From: JBCCFK01 sp965262315
GTDB taxonomy: Bacteria; Actinomycetota; Acidimicrobiia; Acidimicrobiales; UBA8592
Direction of reading: 5' to 3'
NCBI GenBank assembly: GCA_965262315.1
Contig: CBDHFJ010000105.1
Location: 170,766-234,765, forward strand
DNA length: 64,000 nt
Part shown: positions 41,764 to 50,364 of the stretch, in pieces
How the letters are laid out: each line of letters starts with the position of its first letter
Position numbering within the stretch: the first letter of the stretch is position 1
Program-made: the position numbers and the translations under genes
Notes under the pieces: model-generated
Told to the model about the DNA's origin: nothing
The model's input: the letters and a program-made list of their open reading frames with translations, nothing else
The model's database searches: none

Positions 41764-44313
41764 TCAGGCGTCGCCGATCGCTTCGAGGATGTTGAGACGC
41801 GCGGCTCGACGAGCGGGCAACGATGCCACCAACAGGCCGGCGATGGTCGCGATCACGACGTAGAGCGCCAGCGTGGCCGCCGGCACCGCGAGCCGATCGA
41901 TCACCGAGTCGGGGATGGCGACGACCGCCAGCCAGCCGAAGACGACACCAACGACGACACCCAGAATCGCACCGAAGAGCGATACCACCGCAGCTTCCAG
42001 GCGGATGAGGCGTCGAGTCTGGCGCTGTGTCATCCCGATCGCACGCATCAGGCCGATCTCCTGTGTCCGTTCGAGGACGGACAACGCCATGGTGTTGGCG
42101 ATTCCCAGCAACGCGATCACGATCGCGAGGCCGAGGAAGACGTTGATGACCACCAGGAGGGAGTCCAAGGCACTCTCGAGCCGGTCCGTGAACTCGTCGC
42201 GCGTCTCGAAGTTGAGCTGCGGGTACGCCTCCTCCAGGGGTGCCAGTGCCGTCTGGGCAGTCGTGGTGTCGACGCCGTCGGCCAGACTGGCCGCAATCGT
42301 GTTGTCGTCGTCGCTGGCGAAGTGCCGTTCCCACAGTGCGAGGTCGATGATGTAGTCGCTGAGGAAGTCATCGTCGATGATGGCCCCCACGGGGATGCGC
42401 TGCGCGCCGGTCTGGGCGAACTCGACCTCGAGCAAGTCACCCACCTCGACGGCGTTCTCGGCGGCGGCGTCCTCCGTCAGCACCAGTGACTCGGTCGCCA
42501 GGAGGTCGCCCGCAACGACCTCGAGTGCGAGGAGGTCGGTGAGGAACGACAGTTCGGTGCCCGTGATGTCGTTCGTGCTCCCCGCCACCCGAAACGAGCC
42601 GTCCCGGACCGGTGCGACCTCGTCGAACACCGAGAGCTCCTCGACCTGCGCGGCGAGCTGGTTGCTGAACCCGATGTTGTTGTCGGAGGTGATCAGGTAG
42701 TCGGCGATCACCGTTGATCCCAGCTCCGAGCGGAACGTCTCCTTGAGCGACTGAGCCACCACCGTGGCCATGGCGATCAGCGACAACCCGATCATGAGGC
42801 CCGCCGCGGTCCGGGCCGTGCGCTTGCTGTCGCGGGAGGCGTTCCCACGTGCCATGTGTCCGGTGATCTCGTCGCCGGGGTACTTCTCCAAGGGTGCTCC
42901 GAGTACCGAGGCGGCCTGGCTCGAGAACAAGGGCGCGTACATCGAGATCGCCACGAACACGAGCACGGCGCCGGCCCCGAGCGCAGTGAGCACCGCCGCG
43001 GTGCCGCCGCTTCCCCAGACGCCGTAGCCGATGAGCAGTCCGCCCGGCACGGCGAGGACGGTCGCGATGATGGTGCGTCGTGTGCCTTCGCCTGCTCCGA
43101 AGTGGTACCCGGAGCGCATGGCGGCGATCGGAGGGACGTTCGATGCGCGCCGGCTGGGCGAGTAGGAGGCCACCAACGTCACGCCGACGCCGACGACCAG
43201 CGCCGCGATGATCGTCCTGGCCGACACGATGAGGTCGAAGCTGGGCAGCTCGAACCCCAGGGTGTTCATGAGTTCGCGCAGGCCCACGGCCAGTGCCAGC
43301 CCGAATCCGAGCCCGAGCACCGACGCCAGCAGGCCGATCATCAGGGCTTCCATCAGGGTGGTCAGACGAACCTGGGTGCTGCTGGCGCCGAGCGCTCGCA
43401 ACAACGCGAGCTGACGCACGCGCCGACCCAGCAGGATGTTGAAGGTGTTGCTGATGATGAACGTGCTGACGAAGACCGCAACCAGCGCGAATGCCAGCAG
43501 GATGTTGCCGAAGATGTTCACCACCGTGCTGAAGTCGTCCTGGTCGTCGGAGGTGGCCTCGTCGCCGGTGATGGCTTCGACGCCCGATGGCAGCACCGCG
43601 GCCACATCGTCCACGAGCTCCCGCTGGGTGACACCAGGCGAGGCCGAGATCTCGATCTGGTGGTACCCCGGCTCGGAGCCGTCGAGACGCCAGATCTCCT
43701 CGATGGTGAAGGCGAGCAACGTGGCCCCGGCCAGCGAGTTCTCGTCCCCGAATCGTGTGGCTCCGACGAGGGTGAAGGGTTCGCGTCCGCCGGCGCCGAT
43801 GATGTCGTAGCGCTCGCCCAGGACGAAGCCCTCCCGCTCGATCGCTCCGAGGTCCATCACGAATTCGCCCGGCCCATCGGGCGCAACGCCTGCGACCACC
43901 GTCATGGGATTGAGCGAGCTCGGCCCCCAGTTGAACGCGAGGACAGGTGGGCCCTGGGTCTCGAGCGGCTGGGCGCCCGGACCCGTCCCGTCGGTCGGGA
44001 CGACCTTGAACGACTGGAACACCCCGGCGGCTTCGGCGACGGTGTCGACTCGTCGGACGTCGTCGAGGATCGCCGGATCGAAGGGCCGGAGGAGGAACTC
44101 GACCTCGTCGAAGTCGCTCTGGGATCGGACTCGGGCATCGACGCCGTCGTTGGCTTCGGCGACGATCGTGTCGAAGGTCCGCAGCAGCCCATCGGTCAGG
44201 ACGAACGACGCCACCACGAAGCTCACGCCCAGGAGCACGGCGAAGGTCGTCAGGACGAACCGGGGTCGGTTCGCGCCGAGGTTGCGCAGGCCGAGGTGCA
44301 GCATCTCGCGCAC
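41764..44313 (-). CDS. FtsX/MacB-like ABC transporter permease
   Basis: An 849-residue permease with two FtsX domains, each preceded by a periplasm-like extracytoplasmic region (residues ~40-260 and ~520-705), and about eight helices in total plus N-terminal helix. ALLRALGASSTQVRLTTLMEALMIG and GLMRAIGMTQRQTRRLIRLEAAVVS are the paired FtsX motifs. Works with the ATPase 3 nt upstream. GTG start at 44313; ATG at 44304 also possible. Likely exports peptide or lipoprotein, substrate unknown. Confidence 0.92.
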   Translation of the reverse strand: MREMLHLGLRNLGANRPRFVLTTFAVLLGVSFVVASFVLTDGLLRTFDTIVAEANDGVDARVRSQSDFDEVEFLLRPFDPAILDDVRRVDTVAEAAGVFQSFKVVPTDGTGPGAQPLETQGPPVLAFNWGPSSLNPMTVVAGVAPDGPGEFVMDLGAIEREGFVLGERYDIIGAGGREPFTLVGATRFGDENSLAGATLLAFTIEEIWRLDGSEPGYHQIEISASPGVTQRELVDDVAAVLPSGVEAITGDEATSDDQDDFSTVVNIFGNILLAFALVAVFVSTFIISNTFNILLGRRVRQLALLRALGASSTQVRLTTLMEALMIGLLASVLGLGFGLALAVGLRELMNTLGFELPSFDLIVSARTIIAALVVGVGVTLVASYSPSRRASNVPPIAAMRSGYHFGAGEGTRRTIIATVLAVPGGLLIGYGVWGSGGTAAVLTALGAGAVLVFVAISMYAPLFSSQAASVLGAPLEKYPGDEITGHMARGNASRDSKRTARTAAGLMIGLSLIAMATVVAQSLKETFRSELGSTVIADYLITSDNNIGFSNQLAAQVEELSVFDEVAPVRDGSFRVAGSTNDITGTELSFLTDLLALEVVAGDLLATESLVLTEDAAAENAVEVGDLLEVEFAQTGAQRIPVGAIIDDDFLSDYIIDLALWERHFASDDDNTIAASLADGVDTTTAQTALAPLEEAYPQLNFETRDEFTDRLESALDSLLVVINVFLGLAIVIALLGIANTMALSVLERTQEIGLMRAIGMTQRQTRRLIRLEAAVVSLFGAILGVVVGVVFGWLAVVAIPDSVIDRLAVPAATLALYVVIATIAGLLVASLPARRAARLNILEAIGDA

Positions 44314-44316
44314 GGC

Positions 44317-45081
44317 TCAGACCTCCAGTGACTTGATCATGTCGAGGACGGTGTCAGGAGTCGGCGACTCGAGCCGGTCGACGAGACGGCCGTCGCGCAG
44401 GAACACGACGAGGTCGGCGTAGGACGCGGCGACCGGGTCGTGCGTGACCATCACCACGGTCTGGTTCCACTCGTCCACGGCGCTGCGCAGGAACCCCAGA
44501 ACCTCGTGGCCGCTGGCGGAGTCGAGATTCCCCGTCGGTTCGTCGGCCACGATGATGTCGGGCCTGGTCACCAGCGCCCGAGCCACGGCGACGCGTTGCT
44601 GCTGCCCGCCCGACAGCTCGTCCGGTCGGTGGTGGAGACGGTCGGCGAGGCGCAGTCGGTCCACGACCTGTGCCTCCCACTCCGGGTCCACCTCCTGGCC
44701 GCCGAGGAGCAATGGCAGCCGGATGTTCTCCTGTGCGGTCAGGGTCGGGACCAGATTGAACGCCTGGAAGATGAACCCCATCCGCCGGCGCCGAAGGAGC
44801 GTGAGGTGCTTGTCCGACAGGTCCGAGATTCTCGTTTCGCCGATCCACACCTCGCCACTGGTCACCGCATCCAACCCGGCCAGGCAATGCAGCAGCGTCG
44901 ACTTCCCCGAGCCCGAGGGACCCATGATCGCGGTCAGCTTGCCGGCCTCGAACCCGATGTCGACCGAGTCCAATGCCACCACCCTGGTGTTGCCTTCGCC
45001 GTAGACCTTGGTCAGCCCGACCGTCGAGGCCGCCATCGCCCCGCCGGTCCGTGTTGGCGTCGCCGTCGTCGTCTGTGACAT
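44317..45081 (-). CDS. LolD/MacB-like ABC transporter ATP-binding protein
   Basis: A 254-residue ABC ATPase: Walker A GPSGSGKSTLLH (about residue 54), Q-loop FIFQAFNLVP, signature LSGGQQQRVAVARAL, Walker B IIVADEPTGNLDSASG and H-loop VMVTHD. All motifs intact. Pairs with the permease directly downstream. Divergent from the HPF gene, 177 bp apart. Confidence 0.95.
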   Translation of the reverse strand: MSQTTTATPTRTGGAMAASTVGLTKVYGEGNTRVVALDSVDIGFEAGKLTAIMGPSGSGKSTLLHCLAGLDAVTSGEVWIGETRISDLSDKHLTLLRRRRMGFIFQAFNLVPTLTAQENIRLPLLLGGQEVDPEWEAQVVDRLRLADRLHHRPDELSGGQQQRVAVARALVTRPDIIVADEPTGNLDSASGHEVLGFLRSAVDEWNQTVVMVTHDPVAASYADLVVFLRDGRLVDRLESPTPDTVLDMIKSLEV

Positions 45082-45166
45082 CGCTGTTCTCCTGTCCGAG
45101 GTACTCCAGGCATACGACGGTCACGACGACCGGAACAGGGTCCAAGGGCCCGCCTCGCCGCTGGGA

Positions 45167-45188
45167 GGTCGGGACCTTCGGCCCGACC
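45167..45188. promoter_or_regulatory. DosR-like box upstream of hibernation factor
   Basis: GGTCGGG (45167-45173) and CCCGACC (45182-45188) are perfect inverted arms around ACCTTCGG. The core GGGACCTTCGGCCC (45171-45184) agrees with the published DosR box TTSGGGACTWWAGTCCCSAA at 15 of 20 positions. Centre is 81.5 nt before the HPF GTG, so a leadered transcript starting near 45220 is implied. Confidence 0.62.
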
Positions 45189-45258
45189 GGGACGTCGTCG
45201 TGAGCGGGACACTGGGGACAGCCCCGATCGGCTCCGCCGAGGAACGGAGAGGAACCAC

Positions 45259-46059
45259 GTGTCCCTGGTGACCACTACCACCATCGAGTCATCCCACAAG
45301 GGCGAGGTGAGCCCTCGCGATCTCGACCGTGCCGTCGACAAGGTCCGTGCCGCGGCCGACCGGGCCCGAGAACCCGTGCATCACCTCGAGGTCAGGATCA
45401 GCCTGGAATCCAACCCGGCACACGAGCGGCCGGCGCGGGCAGAGGCGACGATCGACGTCAACGGGAGTCTGGTCCGTGCTCACGTCGTCGCGCCGACCGT
45501 GTCCGAGGCCGTCGACGACCTCGTGGACCGCCTGCGGCGGCGGCTGGACCGCCACGAGGATCGGTTGCACCACCTGCATGATCGCCGGCGGACCGGCGAC
45601 TCCGGACCACACGAATGGCAGCACGGTGATCTGCCCTCGGATCGGCCACCGTGGCTCGATCTGCCCTACCAGGAGCGCGAGATCCGCCGCCGCAAGACGT
45701 TCGCCATGGAACCCATGACCCTCGAGGAGGCGGCGTTCGACCTCGTCCAACTCGATCACGCCTTCTATCTGTTCGTCGACCAGGCAACCGGATCCGACGC
45801 AGTCGTCGCGCACGACGGGGAAGGGTCGTTGACGCTGCAGGTCGGCGACGGCCACCCGGAGGTGGACGAGACGGTGACGACACCGCGGCCGGCGCTGGTG
45901 ATCGAATCGCCCGCGCCTGTCCTCGACGAGGTGGCCGCGAAGGAACACCTCGAGGCGTCGGGGTCGGCATGGCTGTTCTACCTGTCCGACACCAACGGCC
46001 GTGGCGCGGTGCTCTACCGGCGCGACGATGGACACTACGGGCTCATCGAACCTCGCTGA
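45259..46059 (+). CDS. hpf: Long ribosome hibernation promoting factor, two C-domains
   Basis: A 266-residue HPF/RaiA protein that binds idle ribosomes and stabilises them. The S30AE domain is about residues 5-100 (EVRISLESNP, ARAEATIDVNG). It is followed by a C-terminal dimerisation domain (RRKTFAMEPMTLEEAAFDLVQLDHAFYLFVD, residues ~140-190) and a second, diverged copy ending RGAVLYRRDDGHYGLIEP (~207-266). Two C-domains in one chain is also seen in stress-induced mycobacterial HPF. GTG with GGAGAGG upstream. A DosR-like box precedes it. Confidence 0.85.
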   Translation: MSLVTTTTIESSHKGEVSPRDLDRAVDKVRAAADRAREPVHHLEVRISLESNPAHERPARAEATIDVNGSLVRAHVVAPTVSEAVDDLVDRLRRRLDRHEDRLHHLHDRRRTGDSGPHEWQHGDLPSDRPPWLDLPYQEREIRRRKTFAMEPMTLEEAAFDLVQLDHAFYLFVDQATGSDAVVAHDGEGSLTLQVGDGHPEVDETVTTPRPALVIESPAPVLDEVAAKEHLEASGSAWLFYLSDTNGRGAVLYRRDDGHYGLIEPR

Positions 46060-46096
46060 CCCAGATCGCTGAACCCCACGCCCGGCCGGAAGCGTC

Positions 46097-47569
46097 TCAG
46101 ATGCGGGGGACGTGGACCGGGAGTCGAACGATCTCGGCCACCGCGGTGGCGGTCGCTTGATCGACCGGAGCAGAGGTGTCGATGGTGATCGCCTCGGGCC
46201 AGACATCGGTGCGTGCGGCCATGTGGTCCACGAGACCAGGGGTGGCGTCGGACTCGTTGTCCGCACGTTCGAGTCGTCGAGAGATCCGGCGCCGGGCCGT
46301 GTCGGCATCGACGACGCATTCGATCTCGACCAGCTCGACGTGGTGCTGTTGGGCGATCATCCGGACGGCTCGCCGGTCGGCCTCTCGTGACCACGTGGCG
46401 TCGAGAACGACCCCGGAGCCCGCCCGCAGGACCATCTCGGCTTCGTTCCGCAACTCGTCGTACACCGCCGCCTTCGTCTCGTCGCCGTAGATGCCCTCGC
46501 CGGGCGCCGAGAATCGGTGCTCGTCGACTGGCGTGCCCGTGACCGCCTTGCGGACCTCGTCCGAGGACAGGACGGGCAAGCCGGTGTGCGCGCCGATGCC
46601 ATGCGCCAGGGTGGTTTTGCCGGTCCCCGGCCCACCGCCCACCAGGATCACGCGAATTCTCGCCCGTTCGGCGTGGTCCAGCGCCAGCCGGTGGTAACGC
46701 TGCGCGAGCTCGCGCTGGGTTGCATCCCCCTGGCCGGCCCGGAGGCAGGCCACCTTGGCGCGGACGTGGGCTCGGTAGGCGACGTAGTGATGGGCGAGCG
46801 ACGCAGGATGGTGTTCGTTGCTGAACTCCTGATACCAGCGCATGAGCTGCTCGGCCGTCTGCCAGCCGGCCAGACGGTGCATGTCCATGACGAGGAAGCC
46901 GATGTCGTTCAGGACGTCGACGATCCGCCACCGATCGTTGAATGCGATGCAATCGAGGATTCGGGGCCCATCGTCGAGGCAGAAGATGTCCTCGGCGGTG
47001 AGGTCACCATGGACGTCACGCACGAACCCCTGCGCGATCCGGTCGTCGAAGAGCTGGTCTCGTCCGGTCAGGTAGGCGGCGACCAGCCGTTCCATCGTCT
47101 CGAAGTCCTCGGACGGGATGAAGCTGCCGGCGTGGGGTCGGATCGCGTCGAAGTTCTCGTGCCAGTTGGTCTCGAGCGCACGGCGTCGTGCCGCGGCGGC
47201 GTCCTGGATCGGTTCGCGATCGGCGTGCAACGCCGCGATGCGCTTCGCGACACTCCGGAGGAAGTGCGGAAATCGCGGATCGTCGACGAGGTTGGACAGC
47301 CTGCGCTCCACCGGAAGCCGCCGCATCACCAACATCCGGTCGGCGACGGCCCCGTGCTCGATGACGTCGGCCGTCCCGAGATAGACGTCGGGGCTGATTG
47401 CGTTGTTCAGCTCGTACTCACGGCTGATCGACTGGAGTCGTTGGTCGCGATCGGAGTGGTCGATGAACGGCATCTCCACCGGTTTGAGCAGCTTGTAGGC
47501 CCGGTCAGGTGTGAAGAAGACCCAGGAGATGTGGGTCTCGGCAACTTCGGGCGGCCCGGACGCGCTCAT
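46097..47569 (-). CDS. APH-AAA bifunctional kinase (Rv2004c-like)
   Basis: A 490-residue fusion. The N-terminal half (COG2187-type) has a kinase-like fold with VRDVHGDLTAEDIFCLDDGPRILDCIAFNDRWRIVD as catalytic loop and metal site. The C-terminal half is a P-loop kinase with VGGGPGTGKTTLAHGIGAH (about residue 315) and LDATWSREADRRAVR. Mycobacterial relatives (Rv2004c) are DosR-induced; substrate unknown. ATG at 47569 lies 42.5 nt from a DosR-like box centre, and no Shine-Dalgarno of strength precedes it. Confidence 0.87.
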   Translation of the reverse strand: MSASGPPEVAETHISWVFFTPDRAYKLLKPVEMPFIDHSDRDQRLQSISREYELNNAISPDVYLGTADVIEHGAVADRMLVMRRLPVERRLSNLVDDPRFPHFLRSVAKRIAALHADREPIQDAAAARRRALETNWHENFDAIRPHAGSFIPSEDFETMERLVAAYLTGRDQLFDDRIAQGFVRDVHGDLTAEDIFCLDDGPRILDCIAFNDRWRIVDVLNDIGFLVMDMHRLAGWQTAEQLMRWYQEFSNEHHPASLAHHYVAYRAHVRAKVACLRAGQGDATQRELAQRYHRLALDHAERARIRVILVGGGPGTGKTTLAHGIGAHTGLPVLSSDEVRKAVTGTPVDEHRFSAPGEGIYGDETKAAVYDELRNEAEMVLRAGSGVVLDATWSREADRRAVRMIAQQHHVELVEIECVVDADTARRRISRRLERADNESDATPGLVDHMAARTDVWPEAITIDTSAPVDQATATAVAEIVRLPVHVPRI

Positions 47570-47604
47570 GCGTCGATCCTCGGGTCCACCGCGGGCGCAG
47601 CCCA

Positions 47605-47618
47605 GGGCCGAAGGTCAC
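47605..47618 (-). promoter_or_regulatory. DosR-like box upstream of APH-AAA gene
   Basis: Minus strand reads GTGACCTTCGGCCC, 13 of 14 bases identical to the HPF box. Centre (47611.5) is 42.5 nt from the A of the ATG at 47569, the position expected for an activator just upstream of -35 if transcription starts at the ATG. Confidence 0.62.
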
Positions 47619-47676
47619 GGGTTCGGGCTGCGACGGCCCGACTCGCTGCCTGGCGCGTCGGTGGCGCCGGTCGGGC

Positions 47677-48354
47677 TCAGGCAGGTGCCGGTCGCGCGGC
47701 CGCCAGCGTGCCTCGACTGGCCACGACGACAGCCGTACCGGATCGGCTCATCAACAGCTTGAACCAGACGAAGGCCACCCCCAACGTCACGGTGGTGGTG
47801 ATCGGACCCAGGACGGACTTCAACATGACGAAGGTGGTGGGGCTGTGGCTCAGCAGCGACCAGAGCGTGACCGTGAAGTTCACCGTGCTGGTGAACGCCC
47901 ACCACAGCGAGACGTCGCGGAAGAACCGTTGGAGAACCGGGTTGGCGCGCGTGGTGTCCTCGAGCGGGCAGAAGTCGAGCGCCAGCCTCTCGGCCAGCGG
48001 TCGGCCGATCGGGACCGAGACCAGGAACGCCGCGGCGACGAGCGAGGTGGTGATCGTGGGCTGGAGGAAGTAGACGAGGGTGCTTCCCGTGACCAGCGCG
48101 GCCACGGTCCGGCCGACGAGCGTCAGGGTCGTGAGCCACAGCAGCCCCGAGATCGGCTTCCCGCGCAGGGAACGGACCGAGATGGCCAGCAGGGCCCAGG
48201 CCAGCGCCCCGAGGACGGCCGGTCGGGTGCCACCCACGTGGAGGACCCCGATGAAGATGGCAGCCGGGACCAGCTTTCCCTCGATCACGTTGGGTACGGC
48301 GTGGCGGGCGATGTCGCGCCAGTGCGGCACGGTGAGCGAGTCAGGCAGGTGCAC
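47677..48354 (-). CDS. VC0807-family multi-pass membrane protein
   Basis: A 225-residue protein with six membrane helices; IEGKLVPAAIFIGVLHVGGTRPAVLGALAWALLAISVR and FFRDVSLWWAFTSTVNFTVTLWSLL fit the VC0807 domain family (intracellular septation A-like). Function is unknown. It follows the glycerophosphodiesterase gene by 73 nt on the same strand and is probably transcribed with it. GTG at 48354. Confidence 0.78.
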   Translation of the reverse strand: MHLPDSLTVPHWRDIARHAVPNVIEGKLVPAAIFIGVLHVGGTRPAVLGALAWALLAISVRSLRGKPISGLLWLTTLTLVGRTVAALVTGSTLVYFLQPTITTSLVAAAFLVSVPIGRPLAERLALDFCPLEDTTRANPVLQRFFRDVSLWWAFTSTVNFTVTLWSLLSHSPTTFVMLKSVLGPITTTVTLGVAFVWFKLLMSRSGTAVVVASRGTLAAARPAPA

Positions 48355-48426
48355 GAGATGTCTGTCGGCGGGAGCGGGCTTGCCCTGAAGCGTACGACCT
48401 GGCGCCGCGTGTGCGTGCGCGACCGA

Positions 48427-49077
48427 TCAGGAACCCGGGGCGATCGCCGTGTCGTCCAGCACCACGCCGGTGAGCCCGGCCTCCGCCAACGCCCGACAGC
48501 GAGCGCGGGAGGTGATGCCCCACGCGTAGACCTCTGGAGTGCGACGACGGAGAGACCGGACCAACGCCGGCGACAACAGGCGTTCGTGAACCGTCAGGCC
48601 GAGGCGCTCGCCCAGGCCCGGCAGCCGCATTCCGAGCCACAGCTGCGCCCGGTTGGCGCAGCTGCGGAGCAGCAGTGTGTCGGGTCGGTCGCGGAACGCG
48701 CCCAGGGTCCACCACGATCTCGAGGACACGATCAGCGGCTGGTCGTCGGGAGCGGCGTTTCGGATCCGTCGCGAGGCACGGCCAGTGAAGCACTTGAGGT
48801 CGAGCAGTATCGCCGCGTCCGGTCCGACCGCCTCGAGGATCTCGTGGAGCAGGGGTGTCGGGGTGTCGCGTGGGAGCAGATACCAGGGCTCCCACAGCCG
48901 TCGGGTCGGACGAAGGACCTTCTCGTGGCGCAGCTCGATGCGGCCGCCGAGGACGTGGACATCGGCTTCGACGACGTGACCGGCCGCTGCCGCTTCGTGG
49001 GCCCGCGTCGCGTCGTTTCCCGCCCGGTGGGCGACCACCCGCGGGACCGGCGACGTCGTCGCTGTGGTGTGGGGCAC
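48427..49077 (-). CDS. Glycerophosphodiester phosphodiesterase family protein
   Basis: A 216-residue GDPD TIM barrel: VVAHRAGN (catalytic His), EADVHVLGGRIELRHEKVL (acidic metal ligands and second His), ILLDLKCF and AWGITSRARCRALAEAGLTGVVLDD. It would split glycerophosphodiesters released from membrane lipids. It is shorter than usual (about 240). GTG at 49077, 43.5 nt from a DosR-like box centre, divergent from the PAP2 operon. Confidence 0.87.
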   Translation of the reverse strand: MPHTTATTSPVPRVVAHRAGNDATRAHEAAAAGHVVEADVHVLGGRIELRHEKVLRPTRRLWEPWYLLPRDTPTPLLHEILEAVGPDAAILLDLKCFTGRASRRIRNAAPDDQPLIVSSRSWWTLGAFRDRPDTLLLRSCANRAQLWLGMRLPGLGERLGLTVHERLLSPALVRSLRRRTPEVYAWGITSRARCRALAEAGLTGVVLDDTAIAPGS

Positions 49078-49113
49078 GGGTCAGAGAAGACACCGAGTGC
49101 GGCCGTCCGTCCA

Positions 49114-49127
49114 GGGACGAAGGTCGG
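49114..49127 (-). promoter_or_regulatory. DosR-like box facing GDPD gene
   Basis: Minus strand reads CCGACCTTCGTCCC: 11 of 14 with the box at 49135. Its centre (49120.5) is 43.5 nt from the GTG at 49077. Together with the next box it gives the divergent promoter region one copy for each direction. Confidence 0.5.
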
Positions 49128-49134
49128 GGCGCCG

Positions 49135-49148
49135 GGGACCTTCGACCC
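49135..49148 (+). promoter_or_regulatory. DosR-like box facing PAP2 operon
   Basis: GGGACCTTCGACCC, 13 of 14 bases identical to the HPF box. Centre (49141.5) is 42.5 nt from the ATG at 49184. TAGGTT at 49172-49177 lies at -12 to -7 from that ATG, suiting a leaderless promoter. Confidence 0.62.
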
Positions 49149-49183
49149 TTCCGAGGATCGTGGGCCATTCCTAGGTTGCGGAC

Positions 49184-50053
49184 ATGGGAACCACGCTGCC
49201 GACCCCGCCGCCGGGCCATCGCTACCGGCCGCGCCACTGCCGCGCCCGTCGACCTCTCTCGGCGCCGAGGGAGATCGCCGCGCTGGCGACCGCGATGATC
49301 GTCTACTTCGGAGGGCGCGTGCTCGTCGAAGGGTCCGAGGACCGGGCCACCCGCAACGCCGAGCGATTGCTGGACCTCGAGGCCTCGATCGGCATCGATG
49401 TCGAGCGGTCCCTCCAGGATGTGGCCCTCGACAGCGACGTCGTCCGCATCCTCGGGAACCTGAGCTACGTCTGGCTCCACTGGCCACTGCTCATCGCCGC
49501 GCTCGTCCTGCTCTTCCTCCGGGACCCGCCGCACTACCGCCAGTTCCGCAACGCGCTGTACGTGTCGGGTTCGATCGGCCTCGTGCTCTTCGCCGTCGTC
49601 CCGATGGCACCGCCGCGCTTCATGCCCGGTTTCGTCGGGACCGTGAGCGACGACGCCAGACGCCACTACATCGGCTACCCGTTGGGTTGGGCGAACAAGT
49701 TCGCCGCGTTCCCGTCGTTCCACGTGGGATGGACGTTGATCGCCTGCCTGGCGGTGGCCGCCACCCTCGATCGTCGGATGGCGCGGTATCTGGCTCTGAT
49801 CCCCGCCCTGCTCGTGGGGGCGTCGGTGGTCACGACCGGAAACCATTACCTCCTCGACTCGGTCGCCGGTGGGACGATCGCCGTCGCCGCCTACTCCGCC
49901 TTCGGCTGGGCCTACCGTCCCCGGCACCTGCGCGTCGGGTCGAGTCCGGTGCCCGAGCCGCCGCCAGACACCGGGGAAGACCCGACGTCGAGTGCGGCCG
50001 GACGCGAACCCTTCGACCAGACCGTCGTCGGCGTCCGGGAGGTCGCATCATGA
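49184..50053 (+). CDS. PAP2-family membrane phosphatase (AUR1/InsP-like)
   Basis: A 289-residue integral membrane protein with about six helices. KFAAFPSFHVGW and TTGNHYLLDSVAGG are the PAP2 signatures 2 and 3 (catalytic His residues) in the form typical of the actinobacterial inositol-phosphate/AUR1-like group. It dephosphorylates or transfers a lipid phosphate. First gene of a four-gene operon joined by ATGA overlaps (50050, 50361, 52718). Confidence 0.86.
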   Translation: MGTTLPTPPPGHRYRPRHCRARRPLSAPREIAALATAMIVYFGGRVLVEGSEDRATRNAERLLDLEASIGIDVERSLQDVALDSDVVRILGNLSYVWLHWPLLIAALVLLFLRDPPHYRQFRNALYVSGSIGLVLFAVVPMAPPRFMPGFVGTVSDDARRHYIGYPLGWANKFAAFPSFHVGWTLIACLAVAATLDRRMARYLALIPALLVGASVVTTGNHYLLDSVAGGTIAVAAYSAFGWAYRPRHLRVGSSPVPEPPPDTGEDPTSSAAGREPFDQTVVGVREVAS

Positions 50054-50364
50054 ACGAGCTCGGATCGCGCCTGTTGCTGCTGCTCGCGGGCGTGTGCACC
50101 GTCGTCGGTGCCGTGGACTCGGCGGTCGGTCGCCAGTGGGACCTGCTGGTCATCTTCGCGGTGACGATGGCGTTGCTCGTGACCCTGTGGCTCCGTGAAC
50201 GACTGCATCGGATCTCGGTCACCCTCCGTCCCGACCTGGCGCACTGGCTCGAACACCGGGCGGAGAGCTCAGGCGAGCCGTTCGACGACGTGCTCGACCG
50301 CGCGGTGGCCACCTTCAAGCACGGGCTCATCACCGACGACCGCCCCGTCGACGAAGGTCGATGA
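50050..50364 (+). CDS. Small membrane protein with RHH-like tail
   Basis: A 104-residue protein: two N-terminal membrane helices (LLLLLAGVCTVVGAV and DLLVIFAVTMALLVTLWL) and a soluble C-terminal segment RISVTLRPDLAHWLEHRAESSGEPFDDVLDRAVATFKHGL that looks like a ribbon-helix-helix unit. If so, it would be a membrane-held DNA-binding protein; this is an inference. It overlaps both neighbours by ATGA. Confidence 0.68.
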   Translation: MNELGSRLLLLLAGVCTVVGAVDSAVGRQWDLLVIFAVTMALLVTLWLRERLHRISVTLRPDLAHWLEHRAESSGEPFDDVLDRAVATFKHGLITDDRPVDEGR

